A stretch of 64,000 nt of DNA from Halorubrum sp. 2020YC2 (GTDB lineage Archaea > Halobacteriota > Halobacteria > Halobacteriales > Haloferacaceae), in assembly GCF_018623055.1 (NCBI RefSeq), contig NZ_CP076019.1:1488001-1552000 (forward strand). The letters run 5' to 3'. The notes beneath the pieces are model-generated. The model saw only the letters and a program-made list of their open reading frames with translations, was not told the DNA's origin and ran no database searches. Every line of letters starts with the position of its first letter. Positions within the stretch are counted from its first letter, which is position 1. Below, in pieces: positions 1 to 8,340 of this stretch. The position numbers and the translations under genes are program-made.

Positions 1-501
1 GATAAAAGAGTCTATAGTGTCATATTTTTTGTCAAGTTCATAGTCAATAATAAGTCTCTCAATCTGCCACCAAATCACCATTAGACTAATACTTAGCACT
101 AACACAGGAATCTCTTGCTCAGCTACAACTGACCGATCTGGAGGATTCAAAATCAAATAAGATATTGATAGAAATGAAATAAGTAAGATATTACCAATAT
201 ATGAAAACTTTTTGCGACGTCGATTTATTTTGTTGTTGACTTCTAGTTCTGTCTCAACGCTATCTTCACTAGCACGAGCTAGCTTTTCAACCTCAAATAC
301 AAGCGGATCATCGTTACCAATCTCTTCTTTCAGCAATTCTCTTAGCCTTTCATTCTCCTCTCTCTTTCTCTCAAGATCCTCCTCGATTCGATTAAGGTGA
401 TCTGTCAGTCTGCTGATCTCACCTTCTACAGACTTGTTCTTGCTCTTGAATTCAGATGAAGACTCGTCAGAATTCTCTTCACTTTCTGAGAATTCGTCCA
501 T
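1..501 (-). CDS. Coiled-coil membrane protein, C-terminus beyond window edge
   Basis: An open frame runs from an ATG at 501 off the left edge, so the C-terminus is missing. The first ~30 residues are Ser/Glu-rich. Next comes a charged heptad-like stretch (about residues 25-70, rich in E/R/L/K) that should form a coiled coil. Two hydrophobic segments follow around residues 105-125 and 135-150, separated by a short polar loop, and then a charged tail. This predicts a small inner-membrane protein with a cytoplasmic coiled coil. I do not recognise a family. It is encoded just downstream of a broken winged-helix regulator on the same strand. Confidence 0.6.
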   Translation of the reverse strand, partial: MDEFSESEENSDESSSEFKSKNKSVEGEISRLTDHLNRIEEDLERKREENERLRELLKEEIGNDDPLVFEVEKLARASEDSVETELEVNNKINRRRKKFSYIGNILLISFLSISYLILNPPDRSVVAEQEIPVLVLSISLMVIWWQIERLIIDYELDKKYDTIDSFI

Positions 502-526
502 AAAAGAGACAATCTGCGAACAGTTG

Positions 527-993
527 TTAGTTTGATGGACGAGGAGCCTCTTGGTATTTTTGTATTTCAGAATCTTTCTTTACTTTGGAGTACTGCCGCT
601 TGATTTCTTCCTGATCATCAATAAGAATATCATGCTCTTCAAGAAAAACTCTCCCGGCGGGACTCAATTCATAAAAAGTGTAGGGTAAGTCACGACGGCG
701 ATCGGACATTGGTAGTTTATTCTTCTCAACAACCCCTGCATCAACTAGTTTGCGTAAATGCTCATCTATTGTTGCCTTCTTTTGCTTGGGTTCATATACT
801 CAAATTCACTCATAGAAACGCTCTCCCCAGGGTGGCCAATTATATCTTGGATAAGGTTCGCACGCGTCTTTTGGGTAACAAGACGCATGATTTCTCGCTT
901 AGTTCCTTTTAGATCCTGCATGTAATCTTTAGTCTCTATTTGCCCGTTCTCGTCTTCGTCTTTTCCAAGAATTTGGTGTGACGTGATGACCAT
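527..993 (-). pseudogene. Winged-helix transcriptional regulator, frameshifted
   Basis: Two frames together make one winged-helix protein. The first part (from ATG 993) contains a helical segment with 'TKREIMRLVTQKTRANLIQ' and ends early. The downstream frame continues with 'KATIDEHLRKLVDAGVVEK', a typical recognition helix and wing, and then 'FYELSPAGRVFLEEHDIL', as in many haloarchaeal DNA-binding proteins. The join lies in an A-run near 778-783; adding one A would restore the full ~155-residue protein. Three copies of an 8-base motif sit immediately upstream of its start, which suggests autoregulation. It could be a true pseudogene or a base-calling deletion. Confidence 0.6.
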
Positions 994-1012
994 TATGGGA
1001 ATAGCGCTATGG

Positions 1013-1073
1013 TTTGGTCTATAGTCACTTATTCTTTTGGCCTAGACCAAACTGGTTGTAGCCGATTTGGTCT
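1013..1073. promoter_or_regulatory. Operator-like repeat TTTGGTCT x3
   Basis: The octamer TTTGGTCT occurs at 1013-1020 and 1066-1073, and in inverted form (AGACCAAA) at 1044-1051. All three lie within 80 bases upstream of the regulator starting at 993. Repeated and inverted short motifs in front of a winged-helix gene are the usual form of an autoregulatory operator. This is inference; no footprint is known to me. Confidence 0.4.
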
Positions 1074-1255
1074 GGCCCATGATAAGATATAATACTTCAC
1101 TCATAATTAAAATTTTTAGGTGAAATGTGTGGCCGATGGTGATGGAGGCTCTGAACAAACAGGACAAATAAGTCCTGAACAGTATGAAAAAGAAAAAACA
1201 GAGCGTTCTGAAGACCTTTGACTGACAGCGTTGTATGAGCTGAAATCAGAATGGG

Positions 1256-1609
1256 TTAGAACTCCTCCTGTAATTTGTCCATCTTACATTGGACACAGAG
1301 GTCATCGAAAAAGCAGGAGATATTATCGTACGGGCAGTCGCGGTCCTCGACGTTGACTGATAGGCGACGCTTTTCGTTTTTCCAAATCGACTCCCAGACG
1401 TCGATGTCCATGTCGGCTGGGCTGAAGACCACGTCTTGCTCTCGGTCGATGATTTTCGCGGTGGTGACCTCGTGTTGATGTTCTTTGACGAGCGTTATCG
1501 CCTCCGTGTAGGATGAACACGGGATCACTCGTGTATCGGCATGGTCATCAAGGAGTTTCACTCTGATTCGCCCGCCATACTCCTCGGTGGGCTCTATGTA
1601 ATTTGTCAT
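1256..1609 (-). CDS. Hypothetical haloarchaeal protein with C-terminal Cys cluster
   Basis: A 117-residue acidic protein from ATG 1609; an in-frame GTG at 1633 would add 8 residues. It has alternating hydrophobic/charged sequence expected of a small alpha/beta domain. Near the C-terminus are four cysteines in the pattern C-x6-C-x6-C-x2-C ('CPYDNISCFF' then 'CVQC'), which could bind a metal. No family is recognised. It stands alone, with a 121-base gap to the next plus-strand frame. The amino-acid composition (D/E-rich) supports real coding. Confidence 0.5.
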   Translation of the reverse strand: MTNYIEPTEEYGGRIRVKLLDDHADTRVIPCSSYTEAITLVKEHQHEVTTAKIIDREQDVVFSPADMDIDVWESIWKNEKRRLSVNVEDRDCPYDNISCFFDDLCVQCKMDKLQEEF

Positions 1610-1797
1610 GACACGGGAGTTCTCAAACCCCACGCAAAAGCATTGGTGCCCGGATGTCTGTCTGTTACGGGACTTATGACTAAGAGATTGGGCTAAAACG
1701 GGAAGGTTCAGTCTTGCGACTTTACGACTAAGTGTACTGTTACAGTGGATCGATTTACAATAGTTTAAGTCAATACATGAGGGCTAGCTTCAGCGCA

Positions 1798-2505
1798 ATG
1801 AATCAGCACGATCAGTTTACAGAACAGGGCAAATATACAATGCATCTTCAGGAACACACACCACTCTCTGAGCAGCAAGCAAAGATACTTGCGCTCCGGA
1901 AAATGGGAAACACTACCGAAGAAATAAGCGATCAGCTCGGTGCGCATCCAGAAGTCGTTGAAACAATTTGGAATGACGTGCTTGAACAGTGGAATCTTGC
2001 CCAAAATCTCTGTGGGATAATGGGGCCAGATTCTCGAAGGGATGGGGAAAACCGCAAAAAGAACGTTTTTGACGACTCACCTTGGAGACTCCTGACTTCT
2101 GGTGGAATGAGTTACTCTGATGAAGATCGCAGCCGTGTTGAGCTTGAATTATATGAATGGGGAACCATACCGGGATACAAATTCCTTCTGATCGAACGCG
2201 AAATTTCAGACCCTACCTACGATAGTATGGAGACTACGGAGATTCGAAGTATACATTCTAAAGATGGGCTCCATACATATATTTATCATGATGCGGACAC
2301 GCTTGACGAAGTCTACCTACGTGTCGCGTTGCTACATGAGGCTGGTATTGATCCGAATTCAAAGTACGCGCCACTAACGAGAGACCTAATTGGTCGAGAA
2401 ATTACTGAAACTGAACGGGAAGAGGCTCTGGCGCTGTGGCTGAGCAGAGTTACAAAACACTGGTCAGGTGATATTCACATCGGAACTGAAATAAGTTCTA
2501 GCTAA
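1798..2505 (+). CDS. HTH-domain protein (sigma-70 region 4/LuxR-like helix-turn-helix)
   Basis: About 235 residues from ATG 1798; earlier in-frame starts exist but the upstream sequence does not look coding. Residues ~20-60 ('LSEQQAKILALRKMGNTTEE' then 'ISDQLGAHPEVVETI') form a helix-turn-helix of the sigma-70 region 4 / LuxR type, common in haloarchaeal regulators. The remaining ~170 residues look alpha/beta. They contain 'YIYHDADTLDEVYLRVALLH', which resembles a small sensory or effector domain, but I cannot name it. The gene is monocistronic and its downstream 260 bases carry no gene I can support. Confidence 0.55.
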   Translation: MNQHDQFTEQGKYTMHLQEHTPLSEQQAKILALRKMGNTTEEISDQLGAHPEVVETIWNDVLEQWNLAQNLCGIMGPDSRRDGENRKKNVFDDSPWRLLTSGGMSYSDEDRSRVELELYEWGTIPGYKFLLIEREISDPTYDSMETTEIRSIHSKDGLHTYIYHDADTLDEVYLRVALLHEAGIDPNSKYAPLTRDLIGREITETEREEALALWLSRVTKHWSGDIHIGTEISSS

Positions 2506-2767
2506 AGCCATCCGTTTGACTCTGTTGGAGAGTCTGGCCGTTATCGTATATCCACTCAACGTAGTACTTGTTGTGACTCTCCTCGCTTTACCCTGTTGGG
2601 TAATGATCAAGGTGCCCAGTTTCGCTTTCAGGCATGTGATGTCTGTTAATATCGTCTACAGCAACAACTGGCTACACACGCTTAGTTAGATGGTTCCACA
2701 GTATTAGCGTACGAGAGTTCAACAGATCAGTAGAGTAAGCGTTGCGCCATTGCTAAGCCCAAAGGGG

Positions 2768-3205
2768 TCAGCTTTGTACCTTGATTTGTTCGCCGATGAA
2801 ATAGCTACTCTCTGCTTGGAGCCGAACACGGTATTCTTCGCCCGCGTTTCCGTTTTCAACGTGGATGTGCCGCCCTTTGTATTCAGCAATCGCGTTCCCG
2901 CTTCCGCTGATACGGTCGACAGTGACTGTTACTTCAGTCCCCTCAAGTTCGGACATTGAGGCGGGCTTTGAGCTGTTGGATTTCTTATTCTGTTTCGACT
3001 TCGATTTCGACTCCGACTGCTGGGATGAGCGTTTGTGCTCTTCCTGCGACGTTACTTTCCCGTCAACGATAACATTCGTCCCTTTGCGGGCCCGGTCATG
3101 GAACGTTCCTTCACTGTCACCGACTGTTCCTGGTGCTGAGTCACCGACATCATGTGCTGGGTCTTGGCGGTGACCGTAGCCGTAGCGGTCCTCATTCGAA
3201 GCCAT
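2768..3205 (-). CDS. TRAM-domain protein with Ser/Lys-rich linker
   Basis: A 145-residue protein in three parts. An N-terminal ~45-residue segment carries 'GDSAPGTVGDSEGTFHDRA'. A low-complexity Ser/Lys/Gln linker follows (about residues 55-80). A C-terminal TRAM-type beta-barrel occupies about 85-145 ('EGTEVTVTVDRISGSGNAIA ... GRHIHVENGNAGEEYRVRL'). TRAM domains bind RNA, and stand-alone archaeal TRAM proteins act as RNA chaperones. The basic flexible linker fits RNA binding. The N-terminal motif recurs in the small protein at 3658-3903. Start ATG 3205. Confidence 0.75.
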   Translation of the reverse strand: MASNEDRYGYGHRQDPAHDVGDSAPGTVGDSEGTFHDRARKGTNVIVDGKVTSQEEHKRSSQQSESKSKSKQNKKSNSSKPASMSELEGTEVTVTVDRISGSGNAIAEYKGRHIHVENGNAGEEYRVRLQAESSYFIGEQIKVQS

Positions 3206-3266
3206 ACGCCTAATTATATGTTGTTGAACTTAATGGTATGTGTTACCAATCCGCTGTGGACGGCGG

Positions 3267-3449
3267 CTACAGACTGATGTTCCGGAGTCGCCCCATTTCG
3301 TTGAGATACTCGTGAAGTTGGGCGTATACATCAGCAGAACTCTCGTCAGGAGATTTGTGGTCTGCAACTGTGGAAAGGGTCTCCCAGTTTCCGACGAACA
3401 CAAGTCTACGTCTTGTCCGAGTGAACCCGACTGTCAGCCGGATTCTTCA
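3267..3449 (-). pseudogene. C-terminal remnant of an SF1 (Upf1/Dna2-like) helicase
   Basis: The minus strand reads 'RIRLTVGFTRTRRRLVFVGN', followed by a ~40-residue tail ending at TAG 3267. This is the motif VI region of superfamily 1B helicases, where a family member would read like VAFTRARRRLVIVG. No helicase motifs are found upstream in any frame within the next 200 bases, so only the last ~60 residues remain. It marks an old deletion or rearrangement. The intact SF1 helicase at 12905-15484 is from the same superfamily, but its motif VI sequence differs. Confidence 0.5.
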
Positions 3450-3657
3450 ATGCGTTCTAGCGACTGATCTAGGGAAAATCTGTCCCAGTTGAAAACTGCG
3501 TGTTGCTGTTGGCGTACCCAATGAATGGACGAAGAATGTTGTTCCGCGTGATTTTATTTTCGACTCGATTGACGTTACCGATAACGATGTGTTTAGATTT
3601 CGAGCTTCTTGTATATACAGCGACAAGAATTATATATTGTTAGGTTGATAATGTGGT

Positions 3658-3903
3658 GTGGGTTCTAGAGACAATACTGATGCTAACGGCTGGCAATACC
3701 GCGGAGGAGACGGGCACATCATCGGCGAGTCCATGCCAGGCACGTTCGGTGATTCCGAACGCGTCATCCATGATAAGGATGGTCAGACACCCACGTACGA
3801 CGGTAATGACTTCGAGGTTCCCTCGCATGAGCATCTTCAGGAGGAAACAACCGAAGACAACGGCCTCGGTGTAGACGAACTCGTTCGTCGACTCCGACAG
3901 TAA
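3658..3903 (+). CDS. Small acidic protein sharing a motif with the TRAM protein
   Basis: An 81-residue protein from GTG 3658. Residues ~22-40 read 'IIGESMPGTFGDSERVIHDK', nearly the same arrangement as 'GDSAPGTVGDSEGTFHDRAR' in the TRAM-domain protein 450 bases away. Both are followed by a short G-N/D-rich segment and an E-H pair. This suggests a shared small domain or interaction motif. Function is unknown. A TATA-like stretch (tatattgttag) lies about 25 bases upstream, consistent with a nearly leaderless transcript. Confidence 0.5.
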   Translation: MGSRDNTDANGWQYRGGDGHIIGESMPGTFGDSERVIHDKDGQTPTYDGNDFEVPSHEHLQEETTEDNGLGVDELVRRLRQ

Positions 3904-4149
3904 CCGTCTCCTCGGACTGACCGAGGACCGAGCACTAATTTGTTGCCGGTCCTTGATTCACTTATTTTGCCGTAAAACCGTCTTTGTTAGTTGGTTTGGT
4001 TTTCTCGTCGTCCCGGTAACCATCAGATTGCGTTTCTAAGACTGGTGGAAATGTCGTGCGTTGGAATTGAATCTGTTTCCCCAAGAGAGATCTACGGTCC
4101 CTGTCATGTATTAATTAGCCAAGAGAAAGTACGGCACATTGTAGATGTG

Positions 4150-4400
4150 ACCTCCTCCTCGCCGTAAACGGCGAGGCTTCCCACGGCACTACACCGCTGG
4201 GTTGGGATATTTGCTGGTTCACGGCCTGTCGGCATGACAGGCCGATGGCGGGGCCACACCGCCGTTACTCCTATCCCGGCAGGGGACTCGGAGTTATCTT
4301 GACCGAGACACCACAGCGGTTCGAGAGTGTGTCTCGAACGTTCTGGGCCTCGGAGTCCCGATATTGTGCATTTGAGTGGGCGGTGTGACCGCCTCGGTGT
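4150..4400 (+). ncRNA. Candidate structured RNA or IS200/IS605-type end remnant
   Basis: No frame here looks coding, but five non-conflicting helices are visible. These are 4157-4165/4168-4176 (9 bp, sequence CCTCGCCGT/ACGGCGAGG), 4223-4230/4236-4243 (8 bp, GGCCTGTC/GACAGGCC), 4283-4289/4353-4359 (7 bp, GGGACTC/GAGTCCC), 4320-4326/4332-4338 (7 bp, TTCGAGA/TCTCGAA, nested in the previous) and 4379-4384/4388-4393 (6 bp). The first hairpin resembles the subterminal hairpins of haloarchaeal IS200/IS605 (IS1341-type) elements, so this may be a decayed TnpB-associated RNA region. I infer this; no tnpB frame is present. Confidence 0.4.
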
Positions 4401-4480
4401 ACGTCATGCTACGATACACTATTAGTTAAATATCCGTATTGTTGCTGAACGTAGGTTGTGGAGGCGATGTCGGATTCACG

Positions 4481-4498
4481 CCCGCCGTGAACGGCGGG
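4481..4498. repeat. Perfect hairpin CCCGCCGT/ACGGCGGG
   Basis: An 8-bp perfect stem with a two-base loop (4481-4488 and 4491-4498), similar in form to the hairpin at 4157-4176. Both are followed by a pyrimidine-rich GGCTTCCC/GGATTCTC-type sequence. Such pairs are typical of IS200/IS605-family right ends in haloarchaea. This could be an element scar. Confidence 0.35.
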
Positions 4499-5232
4499 AT
4501 TCTCTCCTCGAAGAAAGATAGCCTGTTCAAGTATTTTTTGACGTGTTCGTCGTCGTATCTGAGACACGGAGCAACGCTAGCCAGATTCATGTTTTCAACT
4601 GGTCGAACGATTTGTATGTTGTGCTGTAGCCCGAGAGATCGTCGTGATCTAAACTGAGTGCGTCGCGGGTCTCGGGAGTGCACTCAGCCGATTCGGTGTT
4701 TCTCTGCGTTTGTGGTCGTCCTTGAGTCGGGGCCCGTCTAGAACAACGTGCTTCCGGCTGGCGGGGTCACCCGCGTGCTCCTACAACGCCTGTTAGAATT
4801 TCTCTTTTGAGGAGCGATCTTATCGGTCGATTTTACGGGTTTAGAAGGGTGTAGCCGGGAGATCGAATCTAGCATGGAAATCGATATCCTCGTCTTCATC
4901 CGATTTGTGCTCTGTATTCAGCAGTCGGCTCTTGTCAGAGTTAAAGGATTTCAACAAATCCCACCCTTTGTATCAAGTTGGATATTACAGGCGTCCGCGT
5001 AAGCTACTGAGCTCATCCTCTCTGCGGAGCGATCCTCGGGTCGTATCTTTCCGGTTGATCAACTTTCTTTCGTCTCTGACGTGCTCGTCGGGGTCATCAA
5101 GCAGTTCCTTGGTGACCCCGACGCTGATCTTCGGTCATACACGTGTATGCGCAGAGCAATATGATCACAGTGTGGTCACCTGTAGTTTCAACACAGAGTC
5201 CCGAGAGTGTGGAGTAGATCCTGACCGCCAGA
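4499..5232. other. No gene recognised (734 bases)
   Basis: Frames across this stretch are short, out of register with halophilic codon use, and lack recognisable domains. The long plus-strand frame that begins near 4905 runs antisense through queC and is a shadow. I see no promoter pair or repeat beyond the hairpin at its left edge. Confidence 0.5.
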
Positions 5233-5922
5233 CTACGAGAACTCCGGCCGCTCAGCGTACGCGATCGGATCGCGTGACCCAGCGTTCCGGAACGCCTCAA
5301 GCCGGAACGCACAGGCATCACACGTCCCGCACGCCGGCTCCTCGTCGCGGTAGCATGACCACGTCATCTCGTACGGCACCCCGAGTTCCAACCCCCGCTC
5401 GGCGATCTCTGTTTTCGACCACTCGACGAACGGCGCTTTCAGCTCAATCTCCGTCTCCGGTTTCGTGCCGACATCGATCACGTTCTGAAAGGCATCGAAA
5501 AAGGCCGGACGACAGTCAGGATACCCAGAGAAATCCTCTGAGTGCGCGCCGATAAACAGCGCCTCCGAATCAGTCGCCTCCGCGTACGACGTCGCCATCG
5601 ACAACAGGTTCGCGTTCCGGAAGGGGACGTACGATGTCGGAATTTCGTCGCTTTCCATATCCGCGTCAGCCACATCCATCTCTTCGTCCGTCAGACTCGA
5701 TGCCCCAATCTGCGAGAGATGCCCCGTCTCGATATGGAGGAAGTCAGCCGCATCAACCTCCTCAGCGAGCGCCTGTGCGCACTCGTACTCTTTGTCTTCC
5801 GTACGCTGCCCATACGACGTGTGGAGGAAGTACGGCTCGTACCCCTGCTCAATCGCCTCGTATACCGCTGTCGCACTATCCATCCCGCCGGACACCAGAA
5901 TGACCGCGCTTTTGTTGCTCAT
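5233..5922 (-). CDS. queC: 7-cyano-7-deazaguanine (preQ0) synthase QueC
   Basis: QueC turns 7-carboxy-7-deazaguanine into preQ0 using ATP and ammonia, in the cytoplasm. The 229-residue protein starts with 'SAVILVSGGMDSATAVYEA', the PP-loop SGGxDS ATP-binding motif at residues ~11-16. Its C-terminal part has the family zinc site 'CYRDEEPACGTCDACAFR' (residues ~190-207). Length is normal for the family. It is the last gene of a minus-strand group queD-queE-queC; the gap to queE is 94 bases. In haloarchaea preQ0 feeds archaeosine in tRNA. Here it could also supply the DNA-modifying TGT-family enzymes encoded nearby. Confidence 0.95.
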   Translation of the reverse strand: MSNKSAVILVSGGMDSATAVYEAIEQGYEPYFLHTSYGQRTEDKEYECAQALAEEVDAADFLHIETGHLSQIGASSLTDEEMDVADADMESDEIPTSYVPFRNANLLSMATSYAEATDSEALFIGAHSEDFSGYPDCRPAFFDAFQNVIDVGTKPETEIELKAPFVEWSKTEIAERGLELGVPYEMTWSCYRDEEPACGTCDACAFRLEAFRNAGSRDPIAYAERPEFS

Positions 5923-6016
5923 GTCTGCTTGGTTGCGTCGAATCGATTATCGCTCTGTTCACCACACCGCACTCGCGGCACCACACGATCTCGACCAGGC
6001 TGTTTCTGGGCGACGC

Positions 6017-6793
6017 TCATGTTCCCGGTGCGTCGTTCCACAGGTCCACGTGCAGTCGCGGCGTGTACCGGTAGCCGTACTCCATCGCTAACTCGGCGAC
6101 CTCGCTTCGCGTCCCATCGAGTTGCTCCCGAGTCATGCCCTCCGGCATCAACAACACGTCATCATCGGCGACGGTCGTCGCCGTCGCTTCTCGCACCCGC
6201 TCAACCAGGTCCGTGATCTCTGGGAGATCCGACTCGTCGGTCACGACGAACTTGAGTTGGGTCTCGTACGCATCGACCATCTGGGAGAGCGCATCCATGT
6301 CGATCCGATTCTGTTCGTGTTTCTCCTCCCACTCGCCCTCCCCCTTCGGGTCACGCTCCGGTGTCGGCGTGCTGCTCGCCAGCTTCGGGCTGATACTCGC
6401 CAGATCGATCGGCGCGTCCCGGTAGATCGTCCCATTCGTCTCAACCGTCGCGTGATACCCCTCTTCGTCGAGCCGTTCGAGGAGTTCGACGGACTCCTCG
6501 TGGATGAGTGGCTCGCCGCCCGTGAGTACGACGTGGCCAGCCTGCTCGTGTGATTGAACCTCCTCCACGATCGAATCGACGTCGCGCCACGCGCCGGTCG
6601 GCTCCCACGACGTATGGTAGGAATCACAGAACCAGCACCGCAGGTTACACCCAGACGTCCGCACAAAGACTGAGGGGACGCCTGCGAGCGTTCCTTCGCC
6701 CTGCAACGAGTAGAACACCTCGTTGATCGGAAGCCCCTCACCAGCCGCGTCAGCGTCCGTTGTGGGCTCCTCGACGTCGCTTGCGACCGGCAT
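6017..6793 (-). CDS. queE: 7-carboxy-7-deazaguanine synthase QueE (radical SAM)
   Basis: QueE is a radical SAM enzyme that contracts 6-carboxytetrahydropterin to 7-carboxy-7-deazaguanine. The protein (258 residues) has the substrate-recognition start 'INEVFYSLQGEGTLAGVPSV' at ~24-43 and 'GCNLRCWFCDSYH', giving the CX3CX2C 4Fe-4S motif at ~53-60. The glycine-rich 'VLTGGEPL' SAM motif follows at ~94. All are typical of the family. Its ATG overlaps the last base of the queD stop, so the two are translationally coupled. Haloarchaeal codon use and full length suggest a functional gene. Confidence 0.95.
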   Translation of the reverse strand: MPVASDVEEPTTDADAAGEGLPINEVFYSLQGEGTLAGVPSVFVRTSGCNLRCWFCDSYHTSWEPTGAWRDVDSIVEEVQSHEQAGHVVLTGGEPLIHEESVELLERLDEEGYHATVETNGTIYRDAPIDLASISPKLASSTPTPERDPKGEGEWEEKHEQNRIDMDALSQMVDAYETQLKFVVTDESDLPEITDLVERVREATATTVADDDVLLMPEGMTREQLDGTRSEVAELAMEYGYRYTPRLHVDLWNDAPGT

Positions 6794-7254
6794 TAGTAGG
6801 TCGCACAGAGCTCGCCGGTTTCGCTCACCGACACGGAGACGTCCGAGACGGTGTCTGGGAACTCATCGAGCATCCGTTGTTCGAGGAGGACGCTCATCAC
6901 CTCTGCCGTTGGTGGGTGATCGAGGACGACGAGGGCGTCACCGTCGCCTGACGCTTCGAAGGCCTCGACGAGTGGATCGCCTTCTTCGACGAGGAATCGA
7001 TGATCCCAGGCGTCGATGACCTCCGTGACGTCGCCTTTGTCGACGACCCAGCCCTCTTCGGTGAGTTCGCCGCTTACCTCGACGGTGATCTCGTAGTTGT
7101 GGCCGTGTGGCCGCGAGCACTTCCCGTCGTGGTGGAGGATTCTGTGGCCCGAGCTAATTCGGATGGGATTGTCTGCTCCGATGTGGAGGGTTCGTTGGCC
7201 TGCTTCCTGAAGCACATCTGCTTCGGATTCGTCTCTTGATATACTCCGAGCCAT
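6793..7254 (-). CDS. queD: 6-carboxytetrahydropterin synthase QueD (PTPS family)
   Basis: QueD converts dihydroneopterin triphosphate to 6-carboxytetrahydropterin, the first dedicated step to preQ0. From ATG 7254 the protein has 153 residues. 'SSGHRILHHDGKCSRPHGHN' carries the zinc-binding histidines (H of SSGHR, HGH) and the catalytic Cys of 'GKC'. 'WVVDKGDVTEVIDAWDHRFL' matches the PTPS core. Upstream in-frame codons to 7416 are not used in my call, because a TATA box sits 20-30 bases before 7254. The gene that makes the pterin precursor (folE/folE2) is not in this window. Confidence 0.93.
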   Translation of the reverse strand: MARSISRDESEADVLQEAGQRTLHIGADNPIRISSGHRILHHDGKCSRPHGHNYEITVEVSGELTEEGWVVDKGDVTEVIDAWDHRFLVEEGDPLVEAFEASGDGDALVVLDHPPTAEVMSVLLEQRMLDEFPDTVSDVSVSVSETGELCATY

Positions 7255-7273
7255 ACTCGAAGAATATTCGGGG

Positions 7274-7284
7274 AATATATAAAG
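7274..7284 (-). promoter_or_regulatory. TATA box of queD-queE-queC operon
   Basis: On the minus strand the sequence reads CTTTATATATTCC, with the box about 25 bases before ATG 7254. This is the archaeal TATA spacing for a leaderless transcript, and it fixes the queD start. Confidence 0.6.
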
Positions 7285-7433
7285 ATTGAGTTTCGTTACT
7301 TCATCGATGGAACAGCAACACCACTCACGATCGTCTCTCCGCCGACTCTCTCGTTGTCTCCCAGTATCCACCCTGGCCGAGCCGCGACACAGCAACGCAC
7401 GCAGTTGTACGATCATAGCCGTGGTGACAGTTG

Positions 7434-8093
7434 ATGCAGACTGAAGATACTCGCGCGATTTTCACTGCCGTGTTCGCCGGTTCAATCGTCCTCGCAAACG
7501 TCCTCGCAGCGAAACTCACGTGGATTGAGCTTCCCGGGCTCGGCGGCGTCGCGGTCCCCGCCGGTTTCGTTGCGTTCGGCGTGGCGTACCTTGCTTCAGA
7601 CTTGCTCGTTGAGTACCACGGGAAAGAGTACGCGGCGACCGTGGTCAACGGAACCGTCGTTACGCTTGTCATCGCGTATGCGCTCGTGTTCCTCGCCATT
7701 TGGATGCCGTCTGCCCCGTTCTACGGCGGCCAGGAAGCGTTTGTGTCGACGCTTGGCGGCTCCGCATCGATTATCCTCGCCTCCGTCGTCGCGCTCGCGT
7801 TCGCCCAGCACCTCGACGTCCGACTCTTCGCCAATCTGAAGAGTCGCACTGCTGGTCGGCATCGCTGGCTCCGGAACTGCGGCTCCACGGCAATTAGTCA
7901 GGGTGTGGACACGGTCGTGTTCATCACACTCGGGTTCGCCATCTTTCCGGCACTCGGCCTTGGCGGGGACCCGACGTGGGGTTGGGCGCTCGTGTCGATT
8001 GTTGCTGGGCAGTACATCGTCAAGTTGCTTGTCGCGCTGATTGATACGCTGCCGTTCTACGCCGTTACGGAGTTCGTGGAGCGGCCGACCTGA
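7434..8093 (+). CDS. Queuosine/deazaguanine precursor transporter, YhhQ/VUT family
   Basis: A ~219-residue integral membrane protein with six hydrophobic segments, spaced evenly from 'AIFTAVFAGSIVLANVLAAK' to 'AGQYIVKLLVALIDTLPFYA'. Family features seen are the early 'LAAKLTWIELPG', the 'GVAYLASDLLVEYHGKEYAA' stretch (usually D-xx-xE-xYG) and 'GSTAISQGVDTVVFITLGF' (the S/Q-x-x-D segment). YhhQ/VUT proteins take up preQ0/preQ1 or queuosine precursors. It is divergent from queD and its promoter region is shared, which supports a role in deazaguanine supply. ATG 7434 is preferred over the TTG one codon earlier. Confidence 0.85.
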   Translation: MQTEDTRAIFTAVFAGSIVLANVLAAKLTWIELPGLGGVAVPAGFVAFGVAYLASDLLVEYHGKEYAATVVNGTVVTLVIAYALVFLAIWMPSAPFYGGQEAFVSTLGGSASIILASVVALAFAQHLDVRLFANLKSRTAGRHRWLRNCGSTAISQGVDTVVFITLGFAIFPALGLGGDPTWGWALVSIVAGQYIVKLLVALIDTLPFYAVTEFVERPT

Positions 8094-8340
8094 GATACGA
8101 TATATACTGAATGAAGACCAATCTCTGATGCTGAATGGAAGCATAATATCGAGCTCGGCCTTCGAGACGCGCGTTCGACGTGGTATAATAGACAAATGAA
8201 CTCAAAACTACAGGCTGCTCAATAGCAGATTGGTATTATCGAGATCAATTCATTTCTACTTTCGCAGACGGAATCCGATCTTCAGATATTCTAGTCGGGA
8301 AAAGATATAAGTCACAGCTGAGCTTATCGCAGCTCGTTAC

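Noticed and set aside
4905-5555. Long plus-strand open frame
   Set aside because: It runs antisense to queC, is Arg/Ser/Thr-rich as expected for a shadow frame, and has no domain.
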